A program made the position numbers and the translations under genes. The notes under the pieces are model-generated. The model was not told where the DNA came from. It did no database searches and saw nothing but the letters and a program-made list of their open reading frames with translations. This document shows positions 36,076 through 45,017 of a stretch of 64,000 nt of DNA, one piece after another. Position 1 is the stretch's first letter. Every line of letters begins with the position of its first letter. Source of the stretch: Anaerococcus sp. Marseille-P3625 (GTDB lineage Bacteria; Bacillota; Clostridia; Tissierellales; Peptoniphilaceae); contig NZ_OCTP01000011.1 of assembly GCF_900232825.1 (NCBI RefSeq), positions 893,262 to 957,261 of the forward strand. Direction: 5' to 3'.

Positions 36076-37527
36076 ATGGCAAATGAAATAATGATGCAGT
36101 CCTTTGAGTGGGACACAGATGGCTCTGGTAATTTTTATAACAAATTAGCAGAAGATGCCAAAAAACTAAAAGAAAATGGAATCGATGGTCTTTGGTTACC
36201 ACCTATGACCAAGGGCGGATCCGATATGGACGTAGGTTATGGAATCTACGACCTATGGGATCTGGGAGAATTTGATCAAAAAGGCACTATAAGAACTAAA
36301 TATGGAACAAAAGAAGAACTATTAAAAGCTTTAAAAGCCCTACAAGAAGCAGGCATAAAATGCTATGCAGATGTTGTTCTAAACCACAAGGGCAACGCCG
36401 ATTTCAAAGAAGAATTTAAAGCTATCATGGTTGATCAAAATAACAGAGAAAAAGACGTTTCTGAGCCAATGGATATAGAAGCTTGGACGGGTTTTGATTT
36501 TAAGGGAAGAAATAAAAAATATTCCGATATGATTTGGCATTATTACCATTTCACAGGAGTGGATTATGATGTAAAAACTGACACTTCTGCAATATTTAGG
36601 ATACTTGGCGATGGCAAATATTGGGATGAAGATGTTTCAAATGAAAAGGGAAATTTTGACTATTTAATGAATTGCGATATAGACCACGAACATCCAGAAG
36701 TAAGAGAAGAAATTTTCAAATGGGTAGATTGGTTTATAGATGAAACTAATGTCGATGGTTTTCGCTACGATGCCCTAAAACACATTTCTGCAAATTTTAT
36801 TTCTGACCTATCAAATCATATAATCAAGGAAAATGGTAGAGAAAATTTCTATTTGTTTGGAGAATTTTGGCAATATGACAAAGAAGAAATAGGCAAATAT
36901 CTTGAAACTACCGATTACAATGTAGATTTATTTGACGTGCCTTTACATTTTCACATGCAAGAAGCCAGCAAATCCATGGGCAATTACGATATGAGAAAAA
37001 TTTTCGACAACACAATTGTTGCTGATTTTCCTGCCTGTGCTGTAACTTTTGTCGACAATCACGACAGCCAACCAGGTCAATCGCTTGATTCTTGGGTTGA
37101 GGACTGGTTTAAAGAAATCGCCTACGCTATGATTTTATTTAGAAAAGATGGTTATCCATGTATTTTTGCTGGTGATTACTATGGACTAAATGGTGATGTA
37201 AAAACCGAGCCAAAATATGATTTGCTAAATAATATGATGAAAGTTAGAAAAAAATACAACTACGGAGAAGAAGATAATTACTTTGACGATCCAGCAGTAA
37301 TTGGTTGGGTAAGACGAGGTGATGAGAATCATAAGCCTTTGGCAGTTTTAATTTCCATCAAAGACATGGCAGAAAAGCAAATGCACGTTGGAGAAAGCGA
37401 AAAAGGTGCAACTTATGTCGATCTTTCTGGCAAGAACGAAGATGTAATAATAGATGATGAGGGTAACGGCGTATTTACAGTCGGCCCTGGTCAAGTAACC
37501 TATTGGGCAAATAAAGATAGTTTATGA
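36076..37527 (+). CDS. Cytoplasmic alpha-amylase (GH13)
   Basis: 483 residues with no signal peptide, so it acts on internal glycogen or imported maltodextrins. GH13 signatures: region I ADVVLNHKG, region II GFRYDALKH with nucleophile Asp, region III GEFW with the acid Glu, region IV FVDNHDS. Resembles the AmyS/AmyA type that starts NEIMMQSFEWDTDGSG. Its stop overlaps rnhA by 4 nt (ATGA). Confidence 0.94.
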   Translation: MANEIMMQSFEWDTDGSGNFYNKLAEDAKKLKENGIDGLWLPPMTKGGSDMDVGYGIYDLWDLGEFDQKGTIRTKYGTKEELLKALKALQEAGIKCYADVVLNHKGNADFKEEFKAIMVDQNNREKDVSEPMDIEAWTGFDFKGRNKKYSDMIWHYYHFTGVDYDVKTDTSAIFRILGDGKYWDEDVSNEKGNFDYLMNCDIDHEHPEVREEIFKWVDWFIDETNVDGFRYDALKHISANFISDLSNHIIKENGRENFYLFGEFWQYDKEEIGKYLETTDYNVDLFDVPLHFHMQEASKSMGNYDMRKIFDNTIVADFPACAVTFVDNHDSQPGQSLDSWVEDWFKEIAYAMILFRKDGYPCIFAGDYYGLNGDVKTEPKYDLLNNMMKVRKKYNYGEEDNYFDDPAVIGWVRRGDENHKPLAVLISIKDMAEKQMHVGESEKGATYVDLSGKNEDVIIDDEGNGVFTVGPGQVTYWANKDSL

Positions 37528-38111
37528 AATATTATGCAGTAAAAAAAGGCAGAAATCCTGGGATCTACGAGTCCTGGGATTTGTGTTTAAAAGAAGTTAA
37601 AGGCTATAGTGGTGCAATTTACAAATCATTTAAGACTTTAGATGAAGCAAAAAATTTCATGGATGATTTAGAAAAAGAATTAGAAATAAGCGAAAATTCC
37701 GCCGTAGCCTATGTTGACGGATCTTACAATCCAAAGAGCAAAGTTTATGGAGCAGGAGTTGTTTATCTAGTAGAAGGTAAGGAAATTGAACTAAACAAAG
37801 CTTTTGATGACTCCTTTAGCATTCATAGAAATGTGGCTGGGGAAGTAAAAGCAAGCGAGCTTGCAATCTCAAAAGCAATCGAGGATAAAAAAGAGCAAAT
37901 AATTATCTACCACGACTACCAAGGAATAGCAAGTTGGGCGGATGGATTGTGGAAAACAAACAACGACCTTACCAAATCTTACAAAAAATTCATAGACCAA
38001 GCAAGAGAGAAAATTAAAATAAATTTTATAAAAGTAAAGGGCCATTCCAACGATAAATACAATGACCAAGCCGATAAATTAGCAAAGCTTGCTTGTGGGA
38101 TAGAAAATTAA
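37524..38111 (+). CDS. rnhA: Ribonuclease HI with N-terminal caulimovirus-type RNA-binding domain
   Basis: Degrades RNA in RNA-DNA hybrids. 195 residues. N-terminal Cauli_VI domain (1-48, YYAVKKGRNPGIYESWDLC). RNase H fold from about 58 with the acidic tetrad in YVDGSYN, GEVKASELAI, IYHDYQGI and NDQADKLAK. Overlaps the amylase gene by 4 nt; ends at a shared terminator. Confidence 0.94.
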   Translation: MKYYAVKKGRNPGIYESWDLCLKEVKGYSGAIYKSFKTLDEAKNFMDDLEKELEISENSAVAYVDGSYNPKSKVYGAGVVYLVEGKEIELNKAFDDSFSIHRNVAGEVKASELAISKAIEDKKEQIIIYHDYQGIASWADGLWKTNNDLTKSYKKFIDQAREKIKINFIKVKGHSNDKYNDQADKLAKLACGIEN

Positions 38112-38146
38112 AAGCTGCTAGTCTTTTAAAAAGATTAGCAGCTTTT
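38110..38146 (+). terminator. Bidirectional terminator between convergent genes
   Basis: AAAAGCTGCTAGTCTTTT and AAAGATTAGCAGCTTTT form a stem with A/T tails on both sides, serving rnhA (+) and the membrane protein gene on the minus strand. Confidence 0.8.
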
Positions 38147-38196
38147 ATTTTCATTTGAATTTGAAATATCAATATACAAATTTTTACTTTTAATTT

Positions 38197-39339
38197 TCAT
38201 ATCAAAATCATAAAAAATATATGAGCTGAGATTCCTGCAATTAGTCCTCCTATTGTGTGGGAGAATATTGCTTGGGCAGTTAGTTCCTTTGCTCCAATGG
38301 CATCCATCATTGCCACATGAGTTGACAAATATCCTGACCAGCACATACAAATTGATGTAAAAACTGCCAAGTCATTTGCAGTTAAAAGATTATTTGTTGC
38401 AAGATTTCTTACAAGTCCCATAGCAGCTCCAGCAGATCCTAGAGCAGTTATTGGAACTGCGATGGATTCGTTATTGGTAAAACCAAATAGAGGTTTGAGG
38501 ATAAAGGATAATTTATCTCCAATCCATGGCAAAATAGGCACGCCTTCATTATAAGCCCCGGTGTAAAGGCCCTTTGGACCAGGAGTATTTGTTATAAGCA
38601 TTATGACCGTACAAATTCCAATTACACCAGGAATTATTGATGCTCCCATATTTAGACCGGACTTACCACCATCAAGTAGGGCTTCAATAAATCTTTCTCC
38701 GATAGAACCATTTCTAATTATTCTACAATTTTTTGGCAAATCTTTAATTGAATCAATCATCACCATTTCAGAAGTTCCGTAAAATTTCTTGGTAAAAGTT
38801 TGCATAATTCTTACGCTAAAAATAGAACCAACTACAGCTCCCAAATTGCCAATAAGGGCAGCTTTGCCTGAATTTTCAATAGGCAAAGCTCCTAAAGTTG
38901 TAGTTACAATTAATCCCATGCCAAAAGATGTACCAAGATTTGTAAGTGAAGGCAACTGGTATTTTTTAAATAAAACTTTAAAATTATCCTCATGGGCAAG
39001 GGTTAAGATCGAAGGATTATCAGATAAATAGCAATTTAAAATTCCAAGAGAGGCAGCCCCTGGCAAATTGTAAAGTGGTTTCATAATTTTTGACAAAATT
39101 AAGTCAATTAGAGCTATAAAGCCAAATTCAGAAAAGATTGCTGCCAAAGATCCGGTTAAAACAGAAATTGCCATTATGTATAGGCAGGTATTTATTAACA
39201 AATCATAAGAACTATTCATCAAAGTTTGTAGCATATTGGCAAAGCCCATGACTTTTCCAATTGGTATAAAAAATCCGAAAAATAAAATAACAAAGATGAA
39301 ATTTTCCAGATCTATTGATTTTTTGTATTTTTTATCCAT
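38197..39339 (-). CDS. Nucleoside-recognition GATE-domain membrane protein (CD0519/CD1768, YjiH-like)
   Basis: 380 residues with about nine hydrophobic segments. Two GATE-like halves: ISVLTGSLAAIFSEFG near 58-73 and MGASIIPGVIGICTVIML in the middle. YjiH-like proteins of this type are common in Clostridia and relatives; transport activity is suspected but substrate unknown. SD AGGAG precedes the ATG on the minus strand. Transcribed alone. Confidence 0.75.
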   Translation of the reverse strand: MDKKYKKSIDLENFIFVILFFGFFIPIGKVMGFANMLQTLMNSSYDLLINTCLYIMAISVLTGSLAAIFSEFGFIALIDLILSKIMKPLYNLPGAASLGILNCYLSDNPSILTLAHEDNFKVLFKKYQLPSLTNLGTSFGMGLIVTTTLGALPIENSGKAALIGNLGAVVGSIFSVRIMQTFTKKFYGTSEMVMIDSIKDLPKNCRIIRNGSIGERFIEALLDGGKSGLNMGASIIPGVIGICTVIMLITNTPGPKGLYTGAYNEGVPILPWIGDKLSFILKPLFGFTNNESIAVPITALGSAGAAMGLVRNLATNNLLTANDLAVFTSICMCWSGYLSTHVAMMDAIGAKELTAQAIFSHTIGGLIAGISAHIFFMILI

Positions 39340-39460
39340 AAATTTCTCCTAGTATAAAATAAATTATAAAGCATTGTTACAAACTTGTCTATAAAATTGT
39401 AAATTTTTTTCGCCCTATTTTTGCTAATATTTCAATAATTCTCTTATAAAATCTTTTATT

Positions 39461-39483
39461 AAAAAAAGCTAGAATATCTAGCT
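39461..39483 (-). terminator. Terminator of the DUF3783 gene
   Basis: On the minus strand AGCTAGA-TAT-TCTAGCT followed by seven T. Lies immediately after the stop of the gene at 39485-40051. Confidence 0.7.
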
Positions 39484-39484
39484 C

Positions 39485-40051
39485 TTACTTTGTTTTTTCT
39501 TCTATTCTTAAAATCTCATCTAGTAATTTCAAATAATACTTTTTTGCAACTTCAAAGTCAAATAAGGTTTGGTCGTTAAAATAAGTATTTATCTCAATGA
39601 CCAAATTTTTTAGCTTAGGATCTTCTCCATGAATTTCTTTTAGACCTTTAGCCTTTTCCAAAAGCTTGTTGATATTGTTGATAAGACCCATCATCTTGCC
39701 TTCCTTATCATTTTCTATAAGCAGCTCTCTTAAAGTCCAATTTACATTGTTGGCAGTTTCGCTTGCCTTATGTTGGATTGCAAGATTATTTTCACGCATG
39801 GTATCTAAAAGATCAAAAAGTCCGCTTTTATCAAAGTCTGCAAACAAAATAAAAGGAAAGTCCAAGTTTTCATCAAAAGCAAGGCTCTCATCTTTCATTT
39901 CAAAATCTTCCATTGAAAGAAGAAAACCCACAACTTGGTCAATATCAGATTTTCCAACTCTTATTATCTCAATTCCTCTATCATATGCAATTTTTTCAAA
40001 TTTATCTATATCATAATCATTTTTAATATTATAAAGTAAAACTTTTGCCAT
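39485..40051 (-). CDS. DUF3783-like cytoplasmic protein
   Basis: 188 residues, no signal or membrane segment. The N-terminal 110 residues look like an alpha/beta fold (AKVLLYNI; FPFILFADFD), resembling DUF3783 proteins that recur in anaerobic Firmicutes. The remainder is helical (coiled-coil-like 125-188). No catalytic motif recognised. SD AGGAGG precedes the ATG. Function unknown. Confidence 0.65.
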   Translation of the reverse strand: MAKVLLYNIKNDYDIDKFEKIAYDRGIEIIRVGKSDIDQVVGFLLSMEDFEMKDESLAFDENLDFPFILFADFDKSGLFDLLDTMRENNLAIQHKASETANNVNWTLRELLIENDKEGKMMGLINNINKLLEKAKGLKEIHGEDPKLKNLVIEINTYFNDQTLFDFEVAKKYYLKLLDEILRIEEKTK

Positions 40052-40153
40052 AATTCCTCCTCGTACTAGAAATATTGTACTTTACAAGTAATTTATAAAC
40101 AAACTAAAATTTGGGTATATATACAAATGTAAAGTTAGATTTAGGAGAAGGAT

Positions 40154-40675
40154 ATGGCAATTTTTAACGATAAAAACAATTATAAATTAAGACTTAAGGA
40201 AATAGAATCTCTAATTTTAAAGGCAAAAGATGTTTTTAGAGATCTTGAAGTTTCAGAGAAAAAGATAGGGAAAAAATATAATTTTTCTGCAAATTCATTG
40301 CTAAGAGGCAATTTTTTTGGAAATTTGATTAGGTCAAACAAGGTTAATTTAGTAAATTCCAATATTGATCGTTGCCAACAGGCCTTGTTGGATTTTCATA
40401 GCGACTTGTTGTTATTTGACGAATTTTTGGCTGACAAATTGATTTTGCCAAGCAAAATGAGCGAATTTTCTCAAGCAAATGGCAAATTTAGCGATATAGC
40501 AATTAGGACAAATATGAGATTGAAAGAATTTGACCTAAGAAAAGCCAAAAGATCTTTAGAAACTATAATTAGAAGACTTGAAGGCGAAAGGAAAAAAGTT
40601 CTTTACGAAATTTCAAAATTAGATGAGCTTAATTCTTACGAAAAAAACAAAGAAAAAGGGAAAATCTCCAAATAA
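40154..40675 (+). CDS. Conserved-looking helical protein of unknown function
   Basis: 173 residues, highly charged, no membrane segment or signal. Predicted helices and coiled coil over most of the length (about 5-55 and 105-160); N-terminus MAIFNDKNNYKLRLKEIESL. SD AGGAGAAGG fits ATG 40154, and codon use matches the neighbours, so it is probably a real gene. I do not recognise a family. Confidence 0.65.
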   Translation: MAIFNDKNNYKLRLKEIESLILKAKDVFRDLEVSEKKIGKKYNFSANSLLRGNFFGNLIRSNKVNLVNSNIDRCQQALLDFHSDLLLFDEFLADKLILPSKMSEFSQANGKFSDIAIRTNMRLKEFDLRKAKRSLETIIRRLEGERKKVLYEISKLDELNSYEKNKEKGKISK

Positions 40676-40683
40676 TAAAAAAG

Positions 40684-40750
40684 AAAAATCGTCCATAATA
40701 GTCAAAGGAAAACTTTCTAAGAAGTCCTTTGATTTGCGGACGATTTTTTT
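40684..40750 (+). terminator. Bidirectional terminator, double stem
   Basis: Outer AAATCGTCC/GGACGATTT (40686-40694, 40738-40746) and inner TCAAAGGA/TCCTTTGA (40702-40709, 40725-40732), with T-runs outward on both strands. Serves the + gene at 40154 and the minus-strand HAD gene. Confidence 0.8.
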
Positions 40751-40766
40751 AATTATTATAGTAGTT

Positions 40767-41594
40767 TTATTGAAATTTCTCCAAATTATTGTCAATGAGC
40801 CTATTGATGGCATAGCCTACGCCAGATCTCAAATTAGATTTTGTAATAAAATCCGCATGTTTTTTCAGTTCATCAACAGAATTTTCCATAGCAACGGCAA
40901 AACCTGCTTGCTCTAGCATTGGAATATCATTTCTTTCATTACCTATACTCATTATTTCATCTTGAGAAATATTTAATTTTTTTGCCATAGCACTAACTGC
41001 AAAACCCTTGTTGGTCTTTGGATTCATGACCTCAATTAACCATGGAGCAGTTCGAACAGAATAATAATCTGTCAATAATTTTTTTGGCATATTGGCATTT
41101 AATTTATCAATAGCAGATTTGCTACCCATAATTAAAATCCTTCCAAAAGTTTTATCCGGAGGAAAATCATCATAAGATTTAACTTCTAGAGCTAGTTGAG
41201 CTATTATTGCATCGGCTTTTGTGTAGATGTTTGCCCTTTTGTGTCTGGTGTAAAAACTATCGTGATTCATAGCAGAAATTTGTACATCAAAATCTTTGAC
41301 CAAATCATCTACAATCTTTAAATCTTTTGGATTTTGATAAGTTCCAGCTATAACTTCGTGAGTCTTGTTATCAAAAACATAAGATCCATTTTGACAAACA
41401 GAAAAATTTCCTTCTTCAACAAGGCCCAATTTTTTTACTAATGATTTTACACCAGAATAAGGTCTGCCTGAAGCAATTGCAATGTGGACTCCCAAGTCAC
41501 GAGCAGTATCGATTGCCCTAATATTTTCTTTTGTTAATCTTTTAAGTGGAGTAACCAAAGTACCATCCACATCAATACTTATAAGTTTAATCAT
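40767..41594 (-). CDS. Cof-type HAD-superfamily hydrolase
   Basis: 275 residues. Motif I ISIDVDGTLV with nucleophile Asp, motif II IAIASGRPYS, motif III Lys region, motif IV SIGNERNDIPML; large C2B cap between, as in Cof/YidA sugar phosphatases. A longer reading would add 33 residues before MIKLISIDVDG, but these are unlike the family and reach into the ald promoter region, so ATG at 41594 is chosen despite a weak SD. Divergent from ald. Confidence 0.88.
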   Translation of the reverse strand: MIKLISIDVDGTLVTPLKRLTKENIRAIDTARDLGVHIAIASGRPYSGVKSLVKKLGLVEEGNFSVCQNGSYVFDNKTHEVIAGTYQNPKDLKIVDDLVKDFDVQISAMNHDSFYTRHKRANIYTKADAIIAQLALEVKSYDDFPPDKTFGRILIMGSKSAIDKLNANMPKKLLTDYYSVRTAPWLIEVMNPKTNKGFAVSAMAKKLNISQDEIMSIGNERNDIPMLEQAGFAVAMENSVDELKKHADFITKSNLRSGVGYAINRLIDNNLEKFQ

Positions 41595-41674
41595 ATAATT
41601 ATTATAACCTTTCTGGAAAATTTTTAAACTTTGGAATATAATACAAAAAAGATTATATTTATAAGGAGACAAAT

Positions 41675-42784
41675 ATGATAATTGGAATACCAAAAGAAAT
41701 AAAAGATAACGAGTACAGAGTTGCTGTTGTGCCAGGTGCCGTAAAAGAATTAGCCAAACATAATACTATTTATATAGAAAAAGGTGCAGGATTAGGTTCT
41801 GGAATAACAGATCAAGAATATATCGATGCTGGAGCAAAAGTTTTAGATTCTTCTAAAGAAGTTTGGGAAAAATCAGAATTTATCTACAAGGTAAAAGAGC
41901 CACTAGAAGAAGAATATCAATATCTTAGAGAAGGTCTTATAGTTTATACATATTTTCATTTAGCTGGCAATAAAGCTTTGGCAGAAGAATTAGTAAAAAG
42001 AAAAGTAATAAGCATTGCTTATGAAACTTTGCAATTAGATAACAAATTGCCACTATTACGCCCTATGAGTGAAATTGCAGGACGTATGGCAGTTCAAGAA
42101 GGTGCAAGATTTTTAACAATTCCAGAAGGTGGAAGGGGAATCTTACTTCAAGGTGTACCAGGAGTTAGACCTGCAAATGTTGTAATAGTAGGAGCAGGAA
42201 CAGTAGGAACAGCTGCAACAAGAATAGCAATTGGTATGGGAGCAAGAGTAACAGTCCTTGATGTAAACATAGACGCACTTACAGCTATAACAAACATATT
42301 CCCAGACAAAGTAGAAACACTTTACTCAAATCCACTAAACATCGAAGAAGCAGTAGAACATGCTGATTTAGTAATATCAACAGTCCTAATCCCAGGACGT
42401 AGAACTCCACAACTAATAAAAGAAAATTACGTCAAAAAAATGAAAAAAGGTTCAGTAATAGTCGATGTTGCAATAGACCAAGGTGGATCAACAGATCTAA
42501 CCAAAGATCATCCAACAACCCACAGCGACCCAACCTTTGTAGCTCACGATGTAATCCATTATGCAGTGGCAAATATCCCAGGAGCAGTAGCAACAACAAG
42601 TACCTACGCCCTAAGCAATGCTACAACCAAATACGCAAGAGCAATTGGAGATATGGGACTAAAACAAGCTTGCGAAAAATTCCCAGAAATAATCTCAGCA
42701 ATCAATACCTATGATGGTTATATAAGCTTTGAACCAGTATCAGAAGATTTGGATATGGAATATAAACAAGCAAATATAAAGTAG
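41675..42784 (+). CDS. ald: Alanine dehydrogenase
   Basis: NAD-dependent interconversion of L-alanine and pyruvate plus ammonium. 369 residues, family length. N-terminus MIIGIPKEIKDNEYRVAVVP with the catalytic Lys near KVKEP; Rossmann GAGTVGTAATRIAIGMGA (about 173-190); catalytic His in YTYFHLAG. SD AAGGAG. Fits amino-acid fermentation. Transcribed away from the HAD gene. Confidence 0.96.
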   Translation: MIIGIPKEIKDNEYRVAVVPGAVKELAKHNTIYIEKGAGLGSGITDQEYIDAGAKVLDSSKEVWEKSEFIYKVKEPLEEEYQYLREGLIVYTYFHLAGNKALAEELVKRKVISIAYETLQLDNKLPLLRPMSEIAGRMAVQEGARFLTIPEGGRGILLQGVPGVRPANVVIVGAGTVGTAATRIAIGMGARVTVLDVNIDALTAITNIFPDKVETLYSNPLNIEEAVEHADLVISTVLIPGRRTPQLIKENYVKKMKKGSVIVDVAIDQGGSTDLTKDHPTTHSDPTFVAHDVIHYAVANIPGAVATTSTYALSNATTKYARAIGDMGLKQACEKFPEIISAINTYDGYISFEPVSEDLDMEYKQANIK

Positions 42785-42833
42785 TTTTTTCGCATAAGAA
42801 AAGTCTAATGGACTTTCCAAATGGGAGTATTCA

Positions 42834-43283
42834 TTGAAAAAATCAATTTCTAAAATATGCTTATTGCTAGTTTTTGTATTTATTTTCCTAATCTTAGCTA
42901 ACAAAATAAACTTTTTGTTTAGTGAATTAAGAGCGCTTGAAATTCGATGGCAAGTAGATTTACCAAATGAAACAAAATTGGAGCAAATTCAAAGCTCTGG
43001 ACCAAGTTTTCATGGAGATGGACACAGAGCTATGGTAATTACTTGTGGGAAAAAATTTGTAGCTGATACTATATTAGATACAAAGAAATACAATGTTTTC
43101 CAACCGTCGGAATGCCTGGAAGTAATAACAAATACCTATAAGTCGATTACCGATAAAAGAATAAGAAAATTAAATTTAAAACATAATTTAAAATCATTAT
43201 TAATAAAAAAGGGATTAAATACATTATTAATTATTTATGATATCCAAATTAATAAGTATTTTGTATTTGAAGAAATTATATAA
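42834..43283 (+). CDS. Small membrane-anchored protein of unknown function
   Basis: 149 residues starting at TTG 42834 with SD GGGAG. One N-terminal membrane segment (about 8-28) and a positively charged start put the remaining ~120 residues outside. Two Cys in the exported part (ITCGKK and PSECLE) could form a disulphide. No recognised domain. It stands between ald and a radical SAM gene with a weak hairpin upstream. Confidence 0.55.
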   Translation: MKKSISKICLLLVFVFIFLILANKINFLFSELRALEIRWQVDLPNETKLEQIQSSGPSFHGDGHRAMVITCGKKFVADTILDTKKYNVFQPSECLEVITNTYKSITDKRIRKLNLKHNLKSLLIKKGLNTLLIIYDIQINKYFVFEEII

Positions 43284-43319
43284 GAAAAATTTTAATGAAT
43301 AAAATCAATGTGAACAATT

Positions 43320-44249
43320 ATGCAAATAAATAACAAACGCTACAATGATCTTGATAGCTATTATAAGAGAAAATTTAATAAAAAAATTATAAAGCTTCCA
43401 ATTGATGGAGGCTTTACTTGTCCTAATCGTGATGGAACTTTGTCTAGTTTGGGCTGTATTTATTGTTCAGATTCGGGTTCTGGCGAATGGACCAAGGGGG
43501 ATTTGCTGGATATAAAGGCTCAAATTGCCTATCAAAAGAAAAAATTATCCAAAAAATCAAGAGATGAGGCTTATATTGCCTATTTTCAAAATTTCACCAA
43601 TACTTATGGCGATGTTAGGAAAATGCGAGAAATTTTCTTTAAGGCAATTGACGATGATGATATTGTGGGCCTATCCATAGCAACTCGTGCCGATTGTTTA
43701 GATGACGATGTGATTTCCTTGCTTGTAGAATTAAATGAGCTTACAGACCTTAATGTTGAGCTTGGTATGCAAAGTGTAAATGATAAAACTTTGAAATTCA
43801 TAAACAGAGGATATGGCCATCAAAGTTTCGATAATGGTGTTCAAAAGTTAAATCAATGGGGTATAGATATTATAGCCCATGTTATTGTCGGTTTGCCAAA
43901 TGAAAATATCAAAGATTACCTAAATGATATTGAATACATCAACTATAGGGGATTTTGGGGAATAAAAATCCACAATCTTTATATAGAAAAAAACACCTAT
44001 CTTAAAAAATATTACGAAGATAATAATATTTCTTATGATATGACCAAAGATGAATATGCCAATATAGTTGTAAAAATGCTTAGACATCTTAATCCAAAAA
44101 TTGTAATTAATAGACTTACTGGAGATGGGATAAGGGAAAATATTGCCTATCCTACTTGGTCAAAAAATAAGGGGGCTGTTTTGTCAACCATTGATAAGAT
44201 CATGAAAGAAGGAAATTTTAGCCAGGGGGATTTATGGAAAGAAAATTAA
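43320..44249 (+). CDS. TIGR01212-family radical SAM protein (YtqA-like)
   Basis: 309 residues. Cluster-binding Cys lie in FTCPNRDGTLSSLGCIYCSD, the spacing typical of the TIGR01212 family rather than the plain CxxxCxxC. Further SAM-binding pieces are ELGMQSVN and HVIVGLPNE. Family function is not established; relatives are linked to tRNA modification. Start ATG 43320 has a poor SD. Overlaps the next gene by 16 nt. Confidence 0.85.
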   Translation: MQINNKRYNDLDSYYKRKFNKKIIKLPIDGGFTCPNRDGTLSSLGCIYCSDSGSGEWTKGDLLDIKAQIAYQKKKLSKKSRDEAYIAYFQNFTNTYGDVRKMREIFFKAIDDDDIVGLSIATRADCLDDDVISLLVELNELTDLNVELGMQSVNDKTLKFINRGYGHQSFDNGVQKLNQWGIDIIAHVIVGLPNENIKDYLNDIEYINYRGFWGIKIHNLYIEKNTYLKKYYEDNNISYDMTKDEYANIVVKMLRHLNPKIVINRLTGDGIRENIAYPTWSKNKGAVLSTIDKIMKEGNFSQGDLWKEN

Positions 44250-44848
44250 AAAGCAAATATTATATAAATTCATTTGATAAAGAAGGTAAAATTTACGATA
44301 AAAAAAATAGGACACTTTTATTGGTAATAGATGAGCAACCAAAGCTTATGAATGTGATGGAAAATGGAGAGCTTACAGTTTTAAATACCTTAGTCTTGAT
44401 AAAAGCTTTCAAAGAATACCAAATGCCAATTCTTGCAACTGAACAATATCCAAAAGGACTTGGTAGATCTGATCAAAGATTGGTAGATGTCTTAGATGAT
44501 GATAAAATTTATCCAAAAACTCTTTTTGATGCAGCAACTTGTGAAGTATTGGAATTTATTGAAAAAAATAAAATCAAAAATGTTGTAATTGCAGGAGCTG
44601 AGGGTCATGTTTGTGTTTACCAAAGCGTAAGAACTTTGCTTGATTTGGGTCTAAATGTATTTCTAATAGAAGATGCAGTAGCTTCTTTTAAAGAAGAGCA
44701 AAAAAATCTAGCAATAAAAACTTTAAGCAAAATGGGAGCTGTGATTTATAATACAGAAATGGCGCTATTTGACCTTGCAAGAGATTCTAAAGATCCTCAT
44801 TTTAAGATAATTTCAAATTTGGTTAAGGAAATGAGAGCTAGAGAATAA
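44234..44848 (+). CDS. Isochorismatase-family cysteine hydrolase
   Basis: 204 residues with the Asp-Lys-Cys catalytic set: Asp in LLVIDEQPKL, Cys in GAEGHVCVYQSV, and a Lys between. Resembles YcaC-type hydrolases of unclear substrate. The ATG (44234, SD AGGGGG) is inside the end of the radical SAM gene, so the two are translationally coupled. Confidence 0.85.
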   Translation: MERKLKSKYYINSFDKEGKIYDKKNRTLLLVIDEQPKLMNVMENGELTVLNTLVLIKAFKEYQMPILATEQYPKGLGRSDQRLVDVLDDDKIYPKTLFDAATCEVLEFIEKNKIKNVVIAGAEGHVCVYQSVRTLLDLGLNVFLIEDAVASFKEEQKNLAIKTLSKMGAVIYNTEMALFDLARDSKDPHFKIISNLVKEMRARE

Positions 44849-44878
44849 AAAATTTAACCATAATTAATCAAAAAATTT

Positions 44879-44911
44879 GAGTCTAAGCAAAAATTACTTG
44901 GACTCTTTTTT
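44879..44911 (+). terminator. Terminator after the isochorismatase gene
   Basis: GAGTCTAAG and CTTGGACTC with an 8-9-nt loop, then TTTTTT. Confidence 0.75.
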
Positions 44912-45017
44912 GGTTACTAATTCCTAGTATTTTACTTGTGATTAAATTTTAAAAAGTGGTAAAATGTTAATATTAGTTAAAAATTAAGAAATTATTTTAT
45001 AGTTAGAAAGGCTTACT

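Noticed and set aside
40623-40916. 97-codon + frame overlapping the end of the gene at 40154
   Set aside because: It runs through a bidirectional terminator and into the antisense of the HAD gene; composition and position mark it as spurious.
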